Assembly (NCBI GenBank): GCA_944321715.1 | Contig: CALUMJ010000029.1 | Span: forward strand, 1 to 33,691 | DNA: 33,691 nucleotides | Reading direction: 5' to 3' | Source: an uncultured Muribaculaceae bacterium | GTDB lineage: Bacteria > Bacteroidota > Bacteroidia > Bacteroidales > Muribaculaceae | In this document: in pieces, positions 13,223 through 21,130 of the stretch | Numbering within the stretch: position 1 is the stretch's first letter | How the letters are laid out: each line of letters begins with the position of its first letter | Program-made: the position numbers and the translations under genes | Notes under the pieces: model-generated | The model's database searches: none | Told to the model about the DNA's origin: nothing | Seen by the model: only the letters and a program-made list of their open reading frames with translations

Positions 13223-14692
13223 TTATTCGTTGCCTGCGAGTGAGCGGTGCATGTATTCGGCGGCACGGCGTCCATCGCCCATGGCGAGGATTACTGTGGC
13301 TCCGCCGCGCACGATGTCGCCGCCGGCATATAGGTCGCTGATTGACGAGCGCATCGTGTCGGGGTCAACAATGATGGTGTTGCGCTTGCTTATTTCGAGC
13401 CCGCTGATTGACTTCGGTACAAGCGGATTGGGCGACACGCCCACGCTCACTATTACCAAGTCAACGGGGATTTCCTCGATGGCACCCTCGATGGGAACAG
13501 GCGAGCGGCGACCCGATTCATCGGGCTCGCCAAGCTGCATTTTCTGCAAGCGCATCATATTGACACGGCCGTTTTCGTCGCCGAGGTATTCGATAGGGTT
13601 GTGCAGGGTCATGAATTCAACGCCCTCTTCCTTGGCATGTTTCACCTCTTCGATACGTGCTGGCATCTCTTCTTCGGAGCGGCGGTAAACGAGTATTGCC
13701 CTCTCGGCACCCATGCGGCGAGCCGTGCGCACCGAGTCCATTGCGGTGTTTCCACCACCGATGACGGCCACATTGCGGCCACGTAGCACTGGTGTGTCCC
13801 AATCGGGTTTGCCGGCTCCCATCAGGTTGATGCGGGTGAGGTATTCGTTGCTCGACATCACTCCGTTGAGGTTCTCGCCCGGTATGTTCATGAACCGTGG
13901 CAGGCCTGCGCCCGAAGCCACGAATATGCCTTTGAAGTTCATTTGGTGCAAGTCGTCGTATGTGAGTGTCTTGCCGATGATTATGTCTTTCTCGAATTTC
14001 ACGCCAATGGCTCGCAGTCCGTCAATTTCGTGGTCAACGATTGAATTGGGCAGACGGAATTCAGGAATGCCATATTTAAGCACACCGCCAATCTCGTGCA
14101 AGGCTTCAAACACGGTGACATCGTAGCCCAATTTTGCCATGTCGCCGGCAAACGAAAGGGCGGCAGGACCGCTGCCGACTACGGCTATTTTGATGCCGTT
14201 GGCTGCAGCTACCTTTGGCAGCGATGCAGTGCCGCTGTTGCGCTCATAGTCGGCGGCAAATCGTTCGAGGTAGCCTATTGCTACTGGTTCGCTCTTCATC
14301 TTGTGGTGTATGCACTTGCTCTCGCATTGTTTCTCTTGCGGGCATACACGGCCGCACACGGCTGGCAGTGCGCTGGTTTCCTTGAGCGTGGCGGCAGCTT
14401 CGGCAAAGTTGCCTCGTTCGATGTTCTTGATAAATTTTGGGATGTTTATGCCCACTGGGCAGCCAGTGACGCATTGCGGGTTGGGGCAGTCCAAGCATCG
14501 CCGGGCCTCCTGTACTGCCATTTCGGCTGTAATGCCTTGGTTGACTTCCTCGTTGCAGGTTATGCGGTACGATGGCGACAGTTCGGGCATCTTCACACGA
14601 GCAATTTTCATGCGCTCTTTTGCCGTCATTGAGCGGCGCAATTCGTCGCGCCACTGCTCGTTGCGCTCTTCGGCTATATTGTCATTTGTCAT
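13223..14692 (-). CDS. NfnL-like large subunit / glutamate synthase small-subunit family oxidoreductase
   Basis: 489 residues. The N-terminal domain carries two Cys groups for [4Fe-4S] clusters (CLDCPNPQCVTGCP and CGRVCPQEKQCESKC). Next come two dinucleotide-binding domains with VGSGPAALSFAG and VIGGGNTAMDS, and a C-terminal AGGDIVRGGATVILAMGDG that closes the FAD site. This is the family annotated as homotetrameric NADPH glutamate synthase (GltA/SudA). The partner gene 12 nt upstream encodes an NfnS-type subunit. Together they would form the ferredoxin-dependent, electron-bifurcating NADH:NADP+ transhydrogenase NfnSL. Stand-alone glutamate synthase activity is less likely given the pairing. 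Confidence 0.85.
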   Translation of the reverse strand: MTNDNIAEERNEQWRDELRRSMTAKERMKIARVKMPELSPSYRITCNEEVNQGITAEMAVQEARRCLDCPNPQCVTGCPVGINIPKFIKNIERGNFAEAAATLKETSALPAVCGRVCPQEKQCESKCIHHKMKSEPVAIGYLERFAADYERNSGTASLPKVAAANGIKIAVVGSGPAALSFAGDMAKLGYDVTVFEALHEIGGVLKYGIPEFRLPNSIVDHEIDGLRAIGVKFEKDIIIGKTLTYDDLHQMNFKGIFVASGAGLPRFMNIPGENLNGVMSSNEYLTRINLMGAGKPDWDTPVLRGRNVAVIGGGNTAMDSVRTARRMGAERAILVYRRSEEEMPARIEEVKHAKEEGVEFMTLHNPIEYLGDENGRVNMMRLQKMQLGEPDESGRRSPVPIEGAIEEIPVDLVIVSVGVSPNPLVPKSISGLEISKRNTIIVDPDTMRSSISDLYAGGDIVRGGATVILAMGDGRRAAEYMHRSLAGNE

Positions 14693-14704
14693 TGTTCTCG
14701 ATGG

Positions 14705-15499
14705 TTATTTGTTAACGTTGTTGTAGGATTTCAATCTCATCATTAGCTCATCAAAGTCAACGTCGTGTGCGTCGAATTCAGGCCCTTCTACGCACACAAA
14801 CCGTGTTTTCCCGGCTACCGATACCCGACATGCGCCACACATGCCAGTGCCGTCAACCATTATGGCGTTAAGCGAGCATTCAGTAGGCACGTTATACTTT
14901 TTGGTGAGCAAAGCCACGAATTTCATCATGATTGCCGGGCCTATGGTCATCACGTAATCGACTTTCTCGCGTTGCAGCACTTGTTCGAGTCCCACGGTGA
15001 CGACGCCCTTTTGCCCGTATGAGCCGTCGTCGGTCATGATTATAACCTCGTCGCTGTATTCACGCACTTCTTTCTCAAGGATAATTAAATCCTTGCTTCG
15101 GGCGGCAAGGATGCTAATGACGCGGTTACCAGCTTTCTTGTATTCAGTGAGAATAGGCAGTAGAGGAGCAACACCCACGCCGCCACCGCAGCACACCACT
15201 GTGCCGTAGTTCTTGATTTGAGTGGCTTGGCCGAGCGGACCGACGACATCGGTCAAGTAATCGCCAGGCTCAAGTGCGCATATTTTCTGTGTCGAAACGC
15301 CCACGCTTTGCACAACGAGCGTGATAGTGCCGTTCAGGGTGTCGGCTTGGGCGATTGTCAATGGGATGCGTTCGCCATGTTCGCCACACCGCACGATTAC
15401 AAAGTGTCCGGCACGGCGCGATTTGGCAATGAGCGGAGCTTCAACGACGAGTTTCACTACTTTGTCGGAAAAATGCTCCTTGCTTATAATTTTGTTCAT
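14705..15499 (-). CDS. NfnS-like small subunit, FAD/NAD-binding with [2Fe-2S] site
   Basis: 264 residues of the ferredoxin-reductase/PyrK family, annotated elsewhere as sulfide/dihydroorotate dehydrogenase-like. It has an FAD-binding beta barrel (residues 1-95), then an NAD domain with CCGGGVGVAPLLP and LAARSKDLIILE. The C-terminal cluster segment DGTGMCGACR is followed by a further Cys in RFVCVEG. Asp takes the place of the first Cys ligand, as known for NfnS, which supports an NfnSL assignment over PyrK. It is the first gene of the pair, with a -7 element at 15525-15532. Confidence 0.85.
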   Translation of the reverse strand: MNKIISKEHFSDKVVKLVVEAPLIAKSRRAGHFVIVRCGEHGERIPLTIAQADTLNGTITLVVQSVGVSTQKICALEPGDYLTDVVGPLGQATQIKNYGTVVCCGGGVGVAPLLPILTEYKKAGNRVISILAARSKDLIILEKEVREYSDEVIIMTDDGSYGQKGVVTVGLEQVLQREKVDYVMTIGPAIMMKFVALLTKKYNVPTECSLNAIMVDGTGMCGACRVSVAGKTRFVCVEGPEFDAHDVDFDELMMRLKSYNNVNK

Positions 15500-15524
15500 T
15501 TGCTTTGTAATTTGTTATTCCCTA

Positions 15525-15532
15525 CAAAAATA
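15525..15532 (-). promoter_or_regulatory. -7 element of the nfnSL operon
   Basis: TATTTTTG on the minus strand, 26 nt before the start at 15499, fits TAnnTTTG. A TTTG at the usual distance is not seen, so the -33 side is unsupported. Confidence 0.5.
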
Positions 15533-15639
15533 GCCATTAATTATGACATTGCTGTAACTCAAATAGCTATTTTTTGTTATATTCGGCGGCCACATCTACG
15601 GTTGGCATCGGTTGTATAGGTCTGTTGTCCTCATGGGGC

Positions 15640-15777
15640 TTTCCCTCGATACAGAACAATCGGCAATTGCGTGAGGTGGGTGTGTTGGGGGGTTACTACA
15701 TGGGTTGCAACACATTGTTGCATCAATCTGACGGTCATCGAGTTGCCATGGCATGACTGCTCTACATAGAATATAAT
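15640..15777. repeat. Degenerate copy of an intergenic element; gap 15500-15845
   Basis: No gene is visible between 15500 and 15845. This part resembles the elements at 21450-21615 and 32084-32268 (the latter in inverse orientation). Shared pieces are ACAATCGGCAATT, a GTTGCAT block, and TCATCGAG..GCCAT..ATGAC.GCTCTAC. It is clearly diverged and looks like an old copy. Confidence 0.45.
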
Positions 15778-15817
15778 AAGAAACTGTTTTGATTGTTTGT
15801 GACCAAAACAGTTTCTT
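15778..15817 (-). terminator. recR terminator, possibly a collapsed inverted-repeat element
   Basis: A perfect 14-bp inverted repeat, AAGAAACTGTTTTG (15778-15791) and its complement (15804-15817), with a 12-nt loop lies 28 nt after the recR stop. The arm equals the terminal repeat of the element at 18035-18205, so it may be two ends of that element with the interior lost. It may serve as the recR terminator, although the T-tract is weak. Confidence 0.65.
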
Positions 15818-15845
15818 AATCAGGATATTAAAGTTAATAAAACGT

Positions 15846-16472
15846 TTATTCGGCTGTGAATGTGTCGCTGAAGAGAGTGCGGTTGGTTATCGAGCGTCCG
15901 AGAGTGAGTTCGTCGGTGTATTCTATTTCATTGCCCACTTGCACGCCACGTGCGATTACGCTCACTTTCACGCCCGATGGTGCAAGTCGGCGGAAAATGT
16001 AAAATGCCGTGGTATCACCCTCCATTGTGGCACTCAAGGCGAGAATCACTTCCCTCACATCGCCCTGCGCTACCCGAGCCACAAGGCTATCGATTTCGAT
16101 GTCGCCTGGACCAATTCCGTCCATCGGTGAAATCAGCCCGCCCAGCACGTGGTACAACCCATTGTGGCTGCGTGTGTTCTCGACGCTCATCACGTCTTTC
16201 ACGTTCTCAACCACGCAGATTACACCCTTGTCGCGCAATGGGTTAGAACAGATGTCGCACACATCGGTTTCCGATATGTTGTGGCACACTTGGCAATATT
16301 TAACTTCCTCGCGCACCTTAATGATTGCCTCGCCGAGCTGGCGTGCCTGCCCAGGTTCTTGCCTCAATAGGTATAGCACTAACCGTAATGCCGTCTTGCG
16401 GCCTATTCCCGGCAAGCGAGCAAACTCGTTTACGGCTGTTTCAAGCAGCGACGAAGCCAATTCCTGTTCCAT
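15846..16472 (-). CDS. recR: Recombination mediator RecR
   Basis: 208 residues, the usual length. The helix-hairpin-helix [15 protein letters not shown] comes first, then the four-Cys zinc finger (CQVCHN...VCDIC). The Toprim domain follows with [14 protein letters not shown] and the Walker-B-like region with [16 protein letters not shown]. RecR works with RecO (and RecF) to load RecA on SSB-coated single-stranded DNA at gaps. It lies 17 nt after a DUF3127 gene whose product has an SSB-like tail. A hairpin ends the transcript. Confidence 0.97.
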   Translation of the reverse strand: MEQELASSLLETAVNEFARLPGIGRKTALRLVLYLLRQEPGQARQLGEAIIKVREEVKYCQVCHNISETDVCDICSNPLRDKGVICVVENVKDVMSVENTRSHNGLYHVLGGLISPMDGIGPGDIEIDSLVARVAQGDVREVILALSATMEGDTTAFYIFRRLAPSGVKVSVIARGVQVGNEIEYTDELTLGRSITNRTLFSDTFTAE

Positions 16473-16489
16473 GCTTCACGTTGCAGCTA

Positions 16490-16873
16490 TCAGAAAGGCA
16501 GGTCGTCGTCGGCATTGCCGCCACCGAAATCGGGCATCGGAGGCATCGGAGCAGCTCCCGGCACGGCTTGTGGTGTGGCGGCAGCTGGCTGCTGTGTGGC
16601 GGTAGTATCGATTTTTTCGGCTTTCCAACCGTTTATATTTGTGAACCACTTTCCGTTGAACTCGTGGCTATCGATGTCGAAGCTCAGTCTTACTGTATCG
16701 CCCACGTTAAGTGGATACTGGTTAGCACGGTCGCCAAAAAAGCTAAAAAATATCTTTTTGGGGTAAGCTTCCTGCGTTTCAAGCACATATTCTTGCTTGT
16801 TCCAGTTGTTTCCAGCTTTCGATACACCGCTCACGGGTGGCAACTTTTGGATAATCTTTCCTTCTACTTCCAT
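16490..16873 (-). CDS. DUF3127 protein, OB-fold-like with SSB-type acidic tail
   Basis: 127 residues. The first 85 residues (MEVEGKIIQKLP..., KQEYVLETQ, FGDRANQYPLNVGDTVRLSFDIDSHE cut by a W-F-N-I core) have the beta-barrel pattern of DUF3127, a Bacteroidota family related to OB-fold proteins. A Pro/Ala/Gln-rich linker (about 90-115) leads to the C-terminal end GGGNADDDLPF. An acidic tip ending in Pro-Phe is the hallmark of bacterial SSB, where it docks repair proteins including RecO. Being co-transcribed with recR supports a single-strand-binding role in recombination, but this is inference. A TAACTTTG element lies 32 nt upstream. Confidence 0.82.
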   Translation of the reverse strand: MEVEGKIIQKLPPVSGVSKAGNNWNKQEYVLETQEAYPKKIFFSFFGDRANQYPLNVGDTVRLSFDIDSHEFNGKWFTNINGWKAEKIDTTATQQPAAATPQAVPGAAPMPPMPDFGGGNADDDLPF

Positions 16874-16905
16874 GAATTGTCTTTTTTACATTGTGAAATT
16901 ACCAA

Positions 16906-16913
16906 CAAAGTTA
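16906..16913 (-). promoter_or_regulatory. -7 element upstream of DUF3127-recR
   Basis: TAACTTTG on the minus strand matches TAnnTTTG and lies in the 56-nt gap between two same-strand genes. No TTTG -33 box is seen at the expected spacing. Confidence 0.45.
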
Positions 16914-16929
16914 ATAATTCATTTCCAAG

Positions 16930-18000
16930 TTACCCTCTGTCGCCCCCAAATAATTTTCTCCACGACGGAAAATCACTTCCCAACACATTTTTCCCCTCTC
17001 TGTTGATTGCCCACTCAGCACCACATTTACGACACAGCCAGTATGTAACGGCTGTACTATCAGAAGTTTTTTTGCCTGTCTGTTGTTTACCATTATCCTG
17101 CATATTTTTACCCTTCCCCGCAACCTTCTGTTCCATACAATTCATGTAATGGCACACCGGACACATATTATTGAGGTGCAGCAATGTTCGGGCATGGCTG
17201 GCGCTAAACCACACGGCAAAGACCGAAGAAATCAAAACATATCCCCAAATAGGAAAAACTCCACTAAATACGTGGAATCCGATTGATACCGTCATATAGA
17301 CACCAACCGTAGCCATGATAGCAGCTTTGTGGTGATTGCGTATTTTCACAAATGCCAAGAAAATAGCCAATAAAAAACAGAGCACAGAAATCTCGGTAAT
17401 ATAGACAACCAGCAATAGCCACTTGTTCTTTATCACATAGGTGTAAGCCGCCAAATCCTCGAAAACCGAACGCCCTGTTGCTTTGCCATACGCATAGTAA
17501 AATGCAACAAATGCAAGGCATAACGACAAGAAAACCCCATAATCGAGCAATTTAACCATCTTTCCCTCGGCAAGTTTATCGACATACATCCATCTGAAAA
17601 ACAATGACAAGAAGATAAACGGCCACACGTATGTAAAAAACACCTTGAGTTTGCTTAAAAAGCCATTCCACGTAGGATTATTAAGATAAGGGTAACTATA
17701 AGCATAGTTTTTGGTGGTTGGGGCAAGGTATTTTGAATTAATTGTTCCGGTCTTGCTGCCCAATTTGCACAAAACCTCGCCACTGCCTACCATAGTATCC
17801 ACCACAGCCACGACAACTCCTTTACCGATGTTAATTTCGTAGCCATTAACGAGCATTTTTGTATTCTCTACTAATTCATACGTCGGCAAGTCACATTCTA
17901 CTTTCGATGTGTCATGCAAACTTTCTTCATCGGAATTATACACCGACCACACCGACCAAATAGCAATAGCAAAAAGAAGAATGTTGAAAAGTCTTTTCAT
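16930..18000 (-). CDS. Membrane protein with C-terminal zinc ribbon (paralogue 1)
   Basis: 356 residues, family not recognised. An N-terminal signal/anchor (LFNILLFAIAIWSVW) is followed by a small beta-type domain with NGYEINIGKG and CKLGSKTGTI (about 45-95). Then come about five hydrophobic segments, with ATGRSVFEDLAAYTYV between them. The C-terminal region is soluble, with CPVCHYMNC and CRKCGAEW, a probable zinc ribbon on the cytoplasmic side. The protein at 19068-20030 shares the whole architecture and the motifs NGYEIN, TGR.VFEDL.AY.Y and C.KCGA.W. The two lie on either side of the truncated NUDIX/Cys-rich duplication. Function unknown; a membrane sensor or metal-handling role is only a guess. 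Confidence 0.7.
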   Translation of the reverse strand: MKRLFNILLFAIAIWSVWSVYNSDEESLHDTSKVECDLPTYELVENTKMLVNGYEINIGKGVVVAVVDTMVGSGEVLCKLGSKTGTINSKYLAPTTKNYAYSYPYLNNPTWNGFLSKLKVFFTYVWPFIFLSLFFRWMYVDKLAEGKMVKLLDYGVFLSLCLAFVAFYYAYGKATGRSVFEDLAAYTYVIKNKWLLLVVYITEISVLCFLLAIFLAFVKIRNHHKAAIMATVGVYMTVSIGFHVFSGVFPIWGYVLISSVFAVWFSASHARTLLHLNNMCPVCHYMNCMEQKVAGKGKNMQDNGKQQTGKKTSDSTAVTYWLCRKCGAEWAINREGKNVLGSDFPSWRKLFGGDRG

Positions 18001-18034
18001 AATGTAATATATTATAATTTCTAATTTGCTTATT

Positions 18035-18205
18035 AACTGTTTTGAATTTTACAAAAAATGAAGTCCTTTGTTTATGTTTTGGACATCTTATCGGCTGCCT
18101 TTGATTGCTTTTTAGGCAGTTAGCTCAATAAACTTACTTAAAAACAATCACAAACGACTCGAAAATCCATCTTAAACCGTTGAACAAAAATCAAAACAGT
18201 TTCTT
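18035..18205. repeat. MITE-like element with terminal inverted repeats; gap 18001-18311
   Basis: The left end AACTGTTTTGAATTTT (18035-18050) and the right end, read in reverse complement as AACTGTTTTGATTTT (18187-18201), form terminal inverted repeats about 170 bp apart. The interior holds a small hairpin, CTGCCT with AGGCAG, near 18098-18120. No coding frame is seen. The remaining gap sequence (18206-18311) is AT-rich with nothing else recognisable. Confidence 0.55.
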
Positions 18206-18311
18206 AAAATTTATGTTCAAAAATAACAATAGCACATCATTTCCAATACCAGCGAGGCTTTAATTTTAGTTAAGAGTATAAAAAATATTTAAAAGCAGAT
18301 ATTCCACCCTC

Positions 18312-18494
18312 TCATTCTTGTTTCTTGATGGAGTTAGACGGTTTGTAGGGTTTCTTGCACGACTTGGCGAGGGGGCAGCCGGTGCATTGGGGAGTGTCGG
18401 GAGGGCATTTGCTGCCTGGCGACAACGCCCGGACGACAGCATAGCACACCGCTGCCGCTAATGCGATGCCCACAGCCACGTATTGCCACATCAT
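18312..18494 (-). CDS. FeoB-associated-type Cys-rich membrane protein (copy 1)
   Basis: 60 residues. One N-terminal transmembrane helix (YVAVGIALAAAVCYAVV) is followed by a Cys cluster with Cys 30, 37, 40 and 46 (CTGCPLAKSC). This resembles the small FeoB-associated Cys-rich membrane proteins, but no feo gene is nearby. Its ATGATG start overlaps the stop of the NUDIX remnant. Residues 1-48 are encoded in the duplicated segment; the C-terminal 12 residues (PYKPSNSIKKQE) lie outside it and differ from copy 2. Whether it is expressed here is uncertain. Confidence 0.6.
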   Translation of the reverse strand: MMWQYVAVGIALAAAVCYAVVRALSPGSKCPPDTPQCTGCPLAKSCKKPYKPSNSIKKQE

Positions 18495-18990
18495 AGAGCA
18501 AGCACTTGTTTCAATCGGGCAAATTCTTGCTCAAAATTGGGCGTGAAAACGCCTTGTCCGAGCGAAGCCTCTATTTCGGCAACTGTCCAGAAACGCCCTT
18601 CGTCGATTTATACTGGGTCGGGTGCGATGCACGTTTCATCATCGACCACGGCCATGAAAGTGTTGACCAGCTCGCGCTCGACACGGCTATGGAATACATA
18701 GCGGTAAAGCAAGCGTGGCTCGATACCGTGCAGACCCAGCTCTTCGCTTGCTTCGCGCCGCAAAGCGTCTTCGACGCTTTCGCCATAATCGACATGTCCG
18801 CCCACCGACGTATCCCATCGTCCCGGCTGTATGTCCTTGTTCATCGACCTTTTCTGCAAATATAGCTCGCCGGCATGGTTGAACACATGCAGATGCACCA
18901 CGGGGTGCAACAGCATCGTGCCGGAGTGGCATTCACGCCGGGTGGCACTGCCTATGACATTTCCCTGCTCATCGACAAGCGGGAATAATT
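18348..18990. repeat. 643-bp direct duplication, copy 1
   Basis: Identical to 23149-23791 (offset 4801) except for one base, C at 18968 against T at 23769. It spans most of the NUDIX gene and most of the Cys-rich gene. Homology stops abruptly at both ends. Copy 1 lacks the NUDIX start codon and the topB neighbour. Confidence 0.95.
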
Positions 18991-19005
18991 TTTGCGCTCC
19001 GTCAT
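18491..19005 (-). pseudogene. Truncated duplicate of the NUDIX hydrolase
   Basis: The frame matches the intact-start copy at 23292-23804 but is broken twice. First, homology ends just inside the 5' end, removing the native start. The nearest replacement ATG (19003-19005) is out of frame by one base at a five-base homopolymer (18989-18993); one more base there would give a start MTERKKLFPLV. Second, it carries the same in-frame TAA (18608-18610) as copy 2. The NUDIX box GHVDYGE...REASEELG is intact. An internal start at 18916 would lose the first strand. I call it a pseudogene. Confidence 0.7.
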
Positions 19006-19067
19006 TTTGCCCTGCGGTATGGTTGGTGGTGGGGCTTACTCGTGCTGTGGCCGCTGTCCGAGCCTAT

Positions 19068-20030
19068 TTACTCCTTTTCGTATGTGTGCCACTGCGCACC
19101 GCATTTGCTGCACTCCCACTTGTGGCGCATCACCTTGAATGGGGCGTTAACGGCTTGCTCTGTTCCACATTCATCGTTATATTGATACTCGATGTACTTT
19201 GAATTGTAGCATAACGGACATTTCCTCACTTTTGACACCAATTTGAACCCGAAAACGAAGCTGCACAAGGCGACTATGGGGGCCACAACGGCATTGGCCC
19301 ATGTCGGAAATATGCCGCAAAACTCAGTGTATCCAGTATAGCCCATAAACAAGCCAAAAACGCATATAGAGAACGCCAACCATGTCGACCCCACTTTCAC
19401 GCGCAAGAAAATGCGGAACAAGACCGCATTGATTAGCCACACGCCAGCAAGATATGATGCCAGCATCGCCCACCTATTGTCGAAATGATACATGTAGGCC
19501 GTCAAGTCCTCGAAAACCGTGCGTCCAGTGACTTTGGTATAGGCATAGCAAAATGCGGCAGCACCAAGGATGAATGATAGATTTGCCGTTGTGCACATCC
19601 ACCTCGACCACAATCTGTGTCTCAATAGACGGTCGATATAATTTACTCTGAACCAGGCAAATGTGAAAGCAAATGGCCCGACGTATATCAGAAATATACA
19701 CAATAGTCCAAAAAAAGCTCCCCACGATGGGTCGTCAAGAAATTGGTATGTGTATGGATAGGGTCTTTCAGACGGTACAAGATATTCCGACTGGATTTTT
19801 CCCGACTTTCGGCCTACCTCGCACAGTGCCGTGCTGTCGTCATCGAAGCTCCGAACCAGCACGACGGTACCCTTTCCGACATTGATTTCGTAGCCGTTGA
19901 TGTTCATTGGGGCATCAACGGTCAATTCATACGTTGCCGCTCCATTGGGTGCATCATTGCCACTGTCGGGCGCAGCCCATGCCATACAACTCGCAATAAT
20001 GAAACTGAAAAAGATAAGCAATCTTGCCAT
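19068..20030 (-). CDS. Membrane protein with C-terminal zinc ribbon (paralogue 2)
   Basis: 320 residues from ATG 20030, chosen because MARLLIFFSFIIASCMAWAA is a clear signal peptide; an upstream in-frame Met would add 29 residues of unlikely sequence. Order: signal peptide, a beta-type domain with NGYEINVGKG and CEVGRKSGKI, about five transmembrane segments with KVTGRTVFEDLTAY between them, and a C-terminal tail with CPLCYNSKY and CSKCGAQWH, a probable zinc ribbon. It is a paralogue of 16930-18000 with the same architecture. Family not recognised and function unknown. Confidence 0.7.
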   Translation of the reverse strand: MARLLIFFSFIIASCMAWAAPDSGNDAPNGAATYELTVDAPMNINGYEINVGKGTVVLVRSFDDDSTALCEVGRKSGKIQSEYLVPSERPYPYTYQFLDDPSWGAFFGLLCIFLIYVGPFAFTFAWFRVNYIDRLLRHRLWSRWMCTTANLSFILGAAAFCYAYTKVTGRTVFEDLTAYMYHFDNRWAMLASYLAGVWLINAVLFRIFLRVKVGSTWLAFSICVFGLFMGYTGYTEFCGIFPTWANAVVAPIVALCSFVFGFKLVSKVRKCPLCYNSKYIEYQYNDECGTEQAVNAPFKVMRHKWECSKCGAQWHTYEKE

Positions 20031-20129
20031 AACTAACCGATTATTACTAAATTGAGTGTTATTGAAAATGTTGCAGGACGTAAAGTTACACGCCCACACG
20101 CTGTTGGCCTGTTTCAAATCTACGATATA

Positions 20130-21074
20130 TTACTTTACATTGTATCCAAGTACACTCCAATATTGTGTGTCGTCTTTTGGCTTTACCGACAGCTTAAGTC
20201 CTCCTGCCGCGGAGGGTGTCACCACGATGGTTGCCGTGCCGCTGATTGAGTCGATTGTCCAATCCCGGTGCCAGCTGCTGTCGATGATGGCCAGCCCAAC
20301 ATCCTCGTGCGGCTTGACGGTGAACCTGTAGCTCTCGCCCACATTGAGCGTTGATTGCATAGGGGCTTCGACGATGCTGATTTTGTTGCGTAGTTTTGAT
20401 GTCCACACTGTTGGCAAGTCGGTGTTGCCAGCTAAGCATTGCTCGAATATACGGCCGACGTTTAACCCATACTCGCCCCACCAAGGCTTAACCCAATAGG
20501 GTAACGAGAAGAACTGGGTGCGGCTGATAGTTTGGGGCAAAAACTGAAAATCCTGATTGTCGGGAAAATGCGTGAATATCATCCATCGAGGGTCAACGTC
20601 AAACCACGAATTGTCGTTGTCGTTTCGTTTAAATTCCTTGCCGTTGACGCTGCCAGCCCCCCATGTGGCATCAATCAAAATCCCCTTGTCGGGTTCTTCA
20701 ACTATCACATACAGCCATGCATGGCCTCCGCCATTGGGGTAAAGCGCATTCCTCGATGTGCCGTTGATAATTATAGTACGCAGCCCTAAAGGCTCAGCAA
20801 GGCGGTAAAACAGTTCGCTGTAGGCATTGCACACACCTTTGCGCTGCTCGTAGCAGTCGTCGGCATAGTAGATGCTGTATGATGTGTCGTAGGCGATGTT
20901 GTCGCACAGCCAGCGATAGATGGCAAACGCCTGTTCATACTTGCTCGTACAGCCGGCTGTGATTTGTTGCGACACTTGTGAATAGTCGTAGCGTGTGGGC
21001 GACACGCGCTTTTGCGCACACATAGTGATGCTCGATAGCACCCATACAATAAAAATAGCAACTTTTGTATTCAT
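20130..21074 (-). CDS. Secreted transglutaminase-like (cysteine protease fold) protein
   Basis: 314 residues with a signal peptide ending near ITMCAQ. The transglutaminase-core triad is visible: Cys 82 in KGVCNAYSELF, His 118 in GGGHAWLYV and Asp 135 in LIDATWG. Upstream is the usual AIYRWLCDNIAYD helix. The C-terminal 100 residues look like a beta-sandwich (Ig-like) domain with TLNVGESYRFTVKP and TIVVTPSAAGG. Bacterial members are usually proteases or peptidoglycan- or protein-modifying enzymes rather than true transglutaminases. It is probably periplasmic or surface-exposed. The substrate is unknown. Confidence 0.82.
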   Translation of the reverse strand: MNTKVAIFIVWVLSSITMCAQKRVSPTRYDYSQVSQQITAGCTSKYEQAFAIYRWLCDNIAYDTSYSIYYADDCYEQRKGVCNAYSELFYRLAEPLGLRTIIINGTSRNALYPNGGGHAWLYVIVEEPDKGILIDATWGAGSVNGKEFKRNDNDNSWFDVDPRWMIFTHFPDNQDFQFLPQTISRTQFFSLPYWVKPWWGEYGLNVGRIFEQCLAGNTDLPTVWTSKLRNKISIVEAPMQSTLNVGESYRFTVKPHEDVGLAIIDSSWHRDWTIDSISGTATIVVTPSAAGGLKLSVKPKDDTQYWSVLGYNVK

Positions 21075-21130
21075 AGCATTTATATTTATTGAGTTTAAGA
21101 TTGTTTTGCGTATCTCTGTTATTTATAATG

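Noticed and set aside
16930-20030. The paralogous membrane proteins as part of the NUDIX duplication
   Set aside because: They are similar only at protein level and diverged, while the NUDIX copies are nearly identical; the two duplications have different ages.
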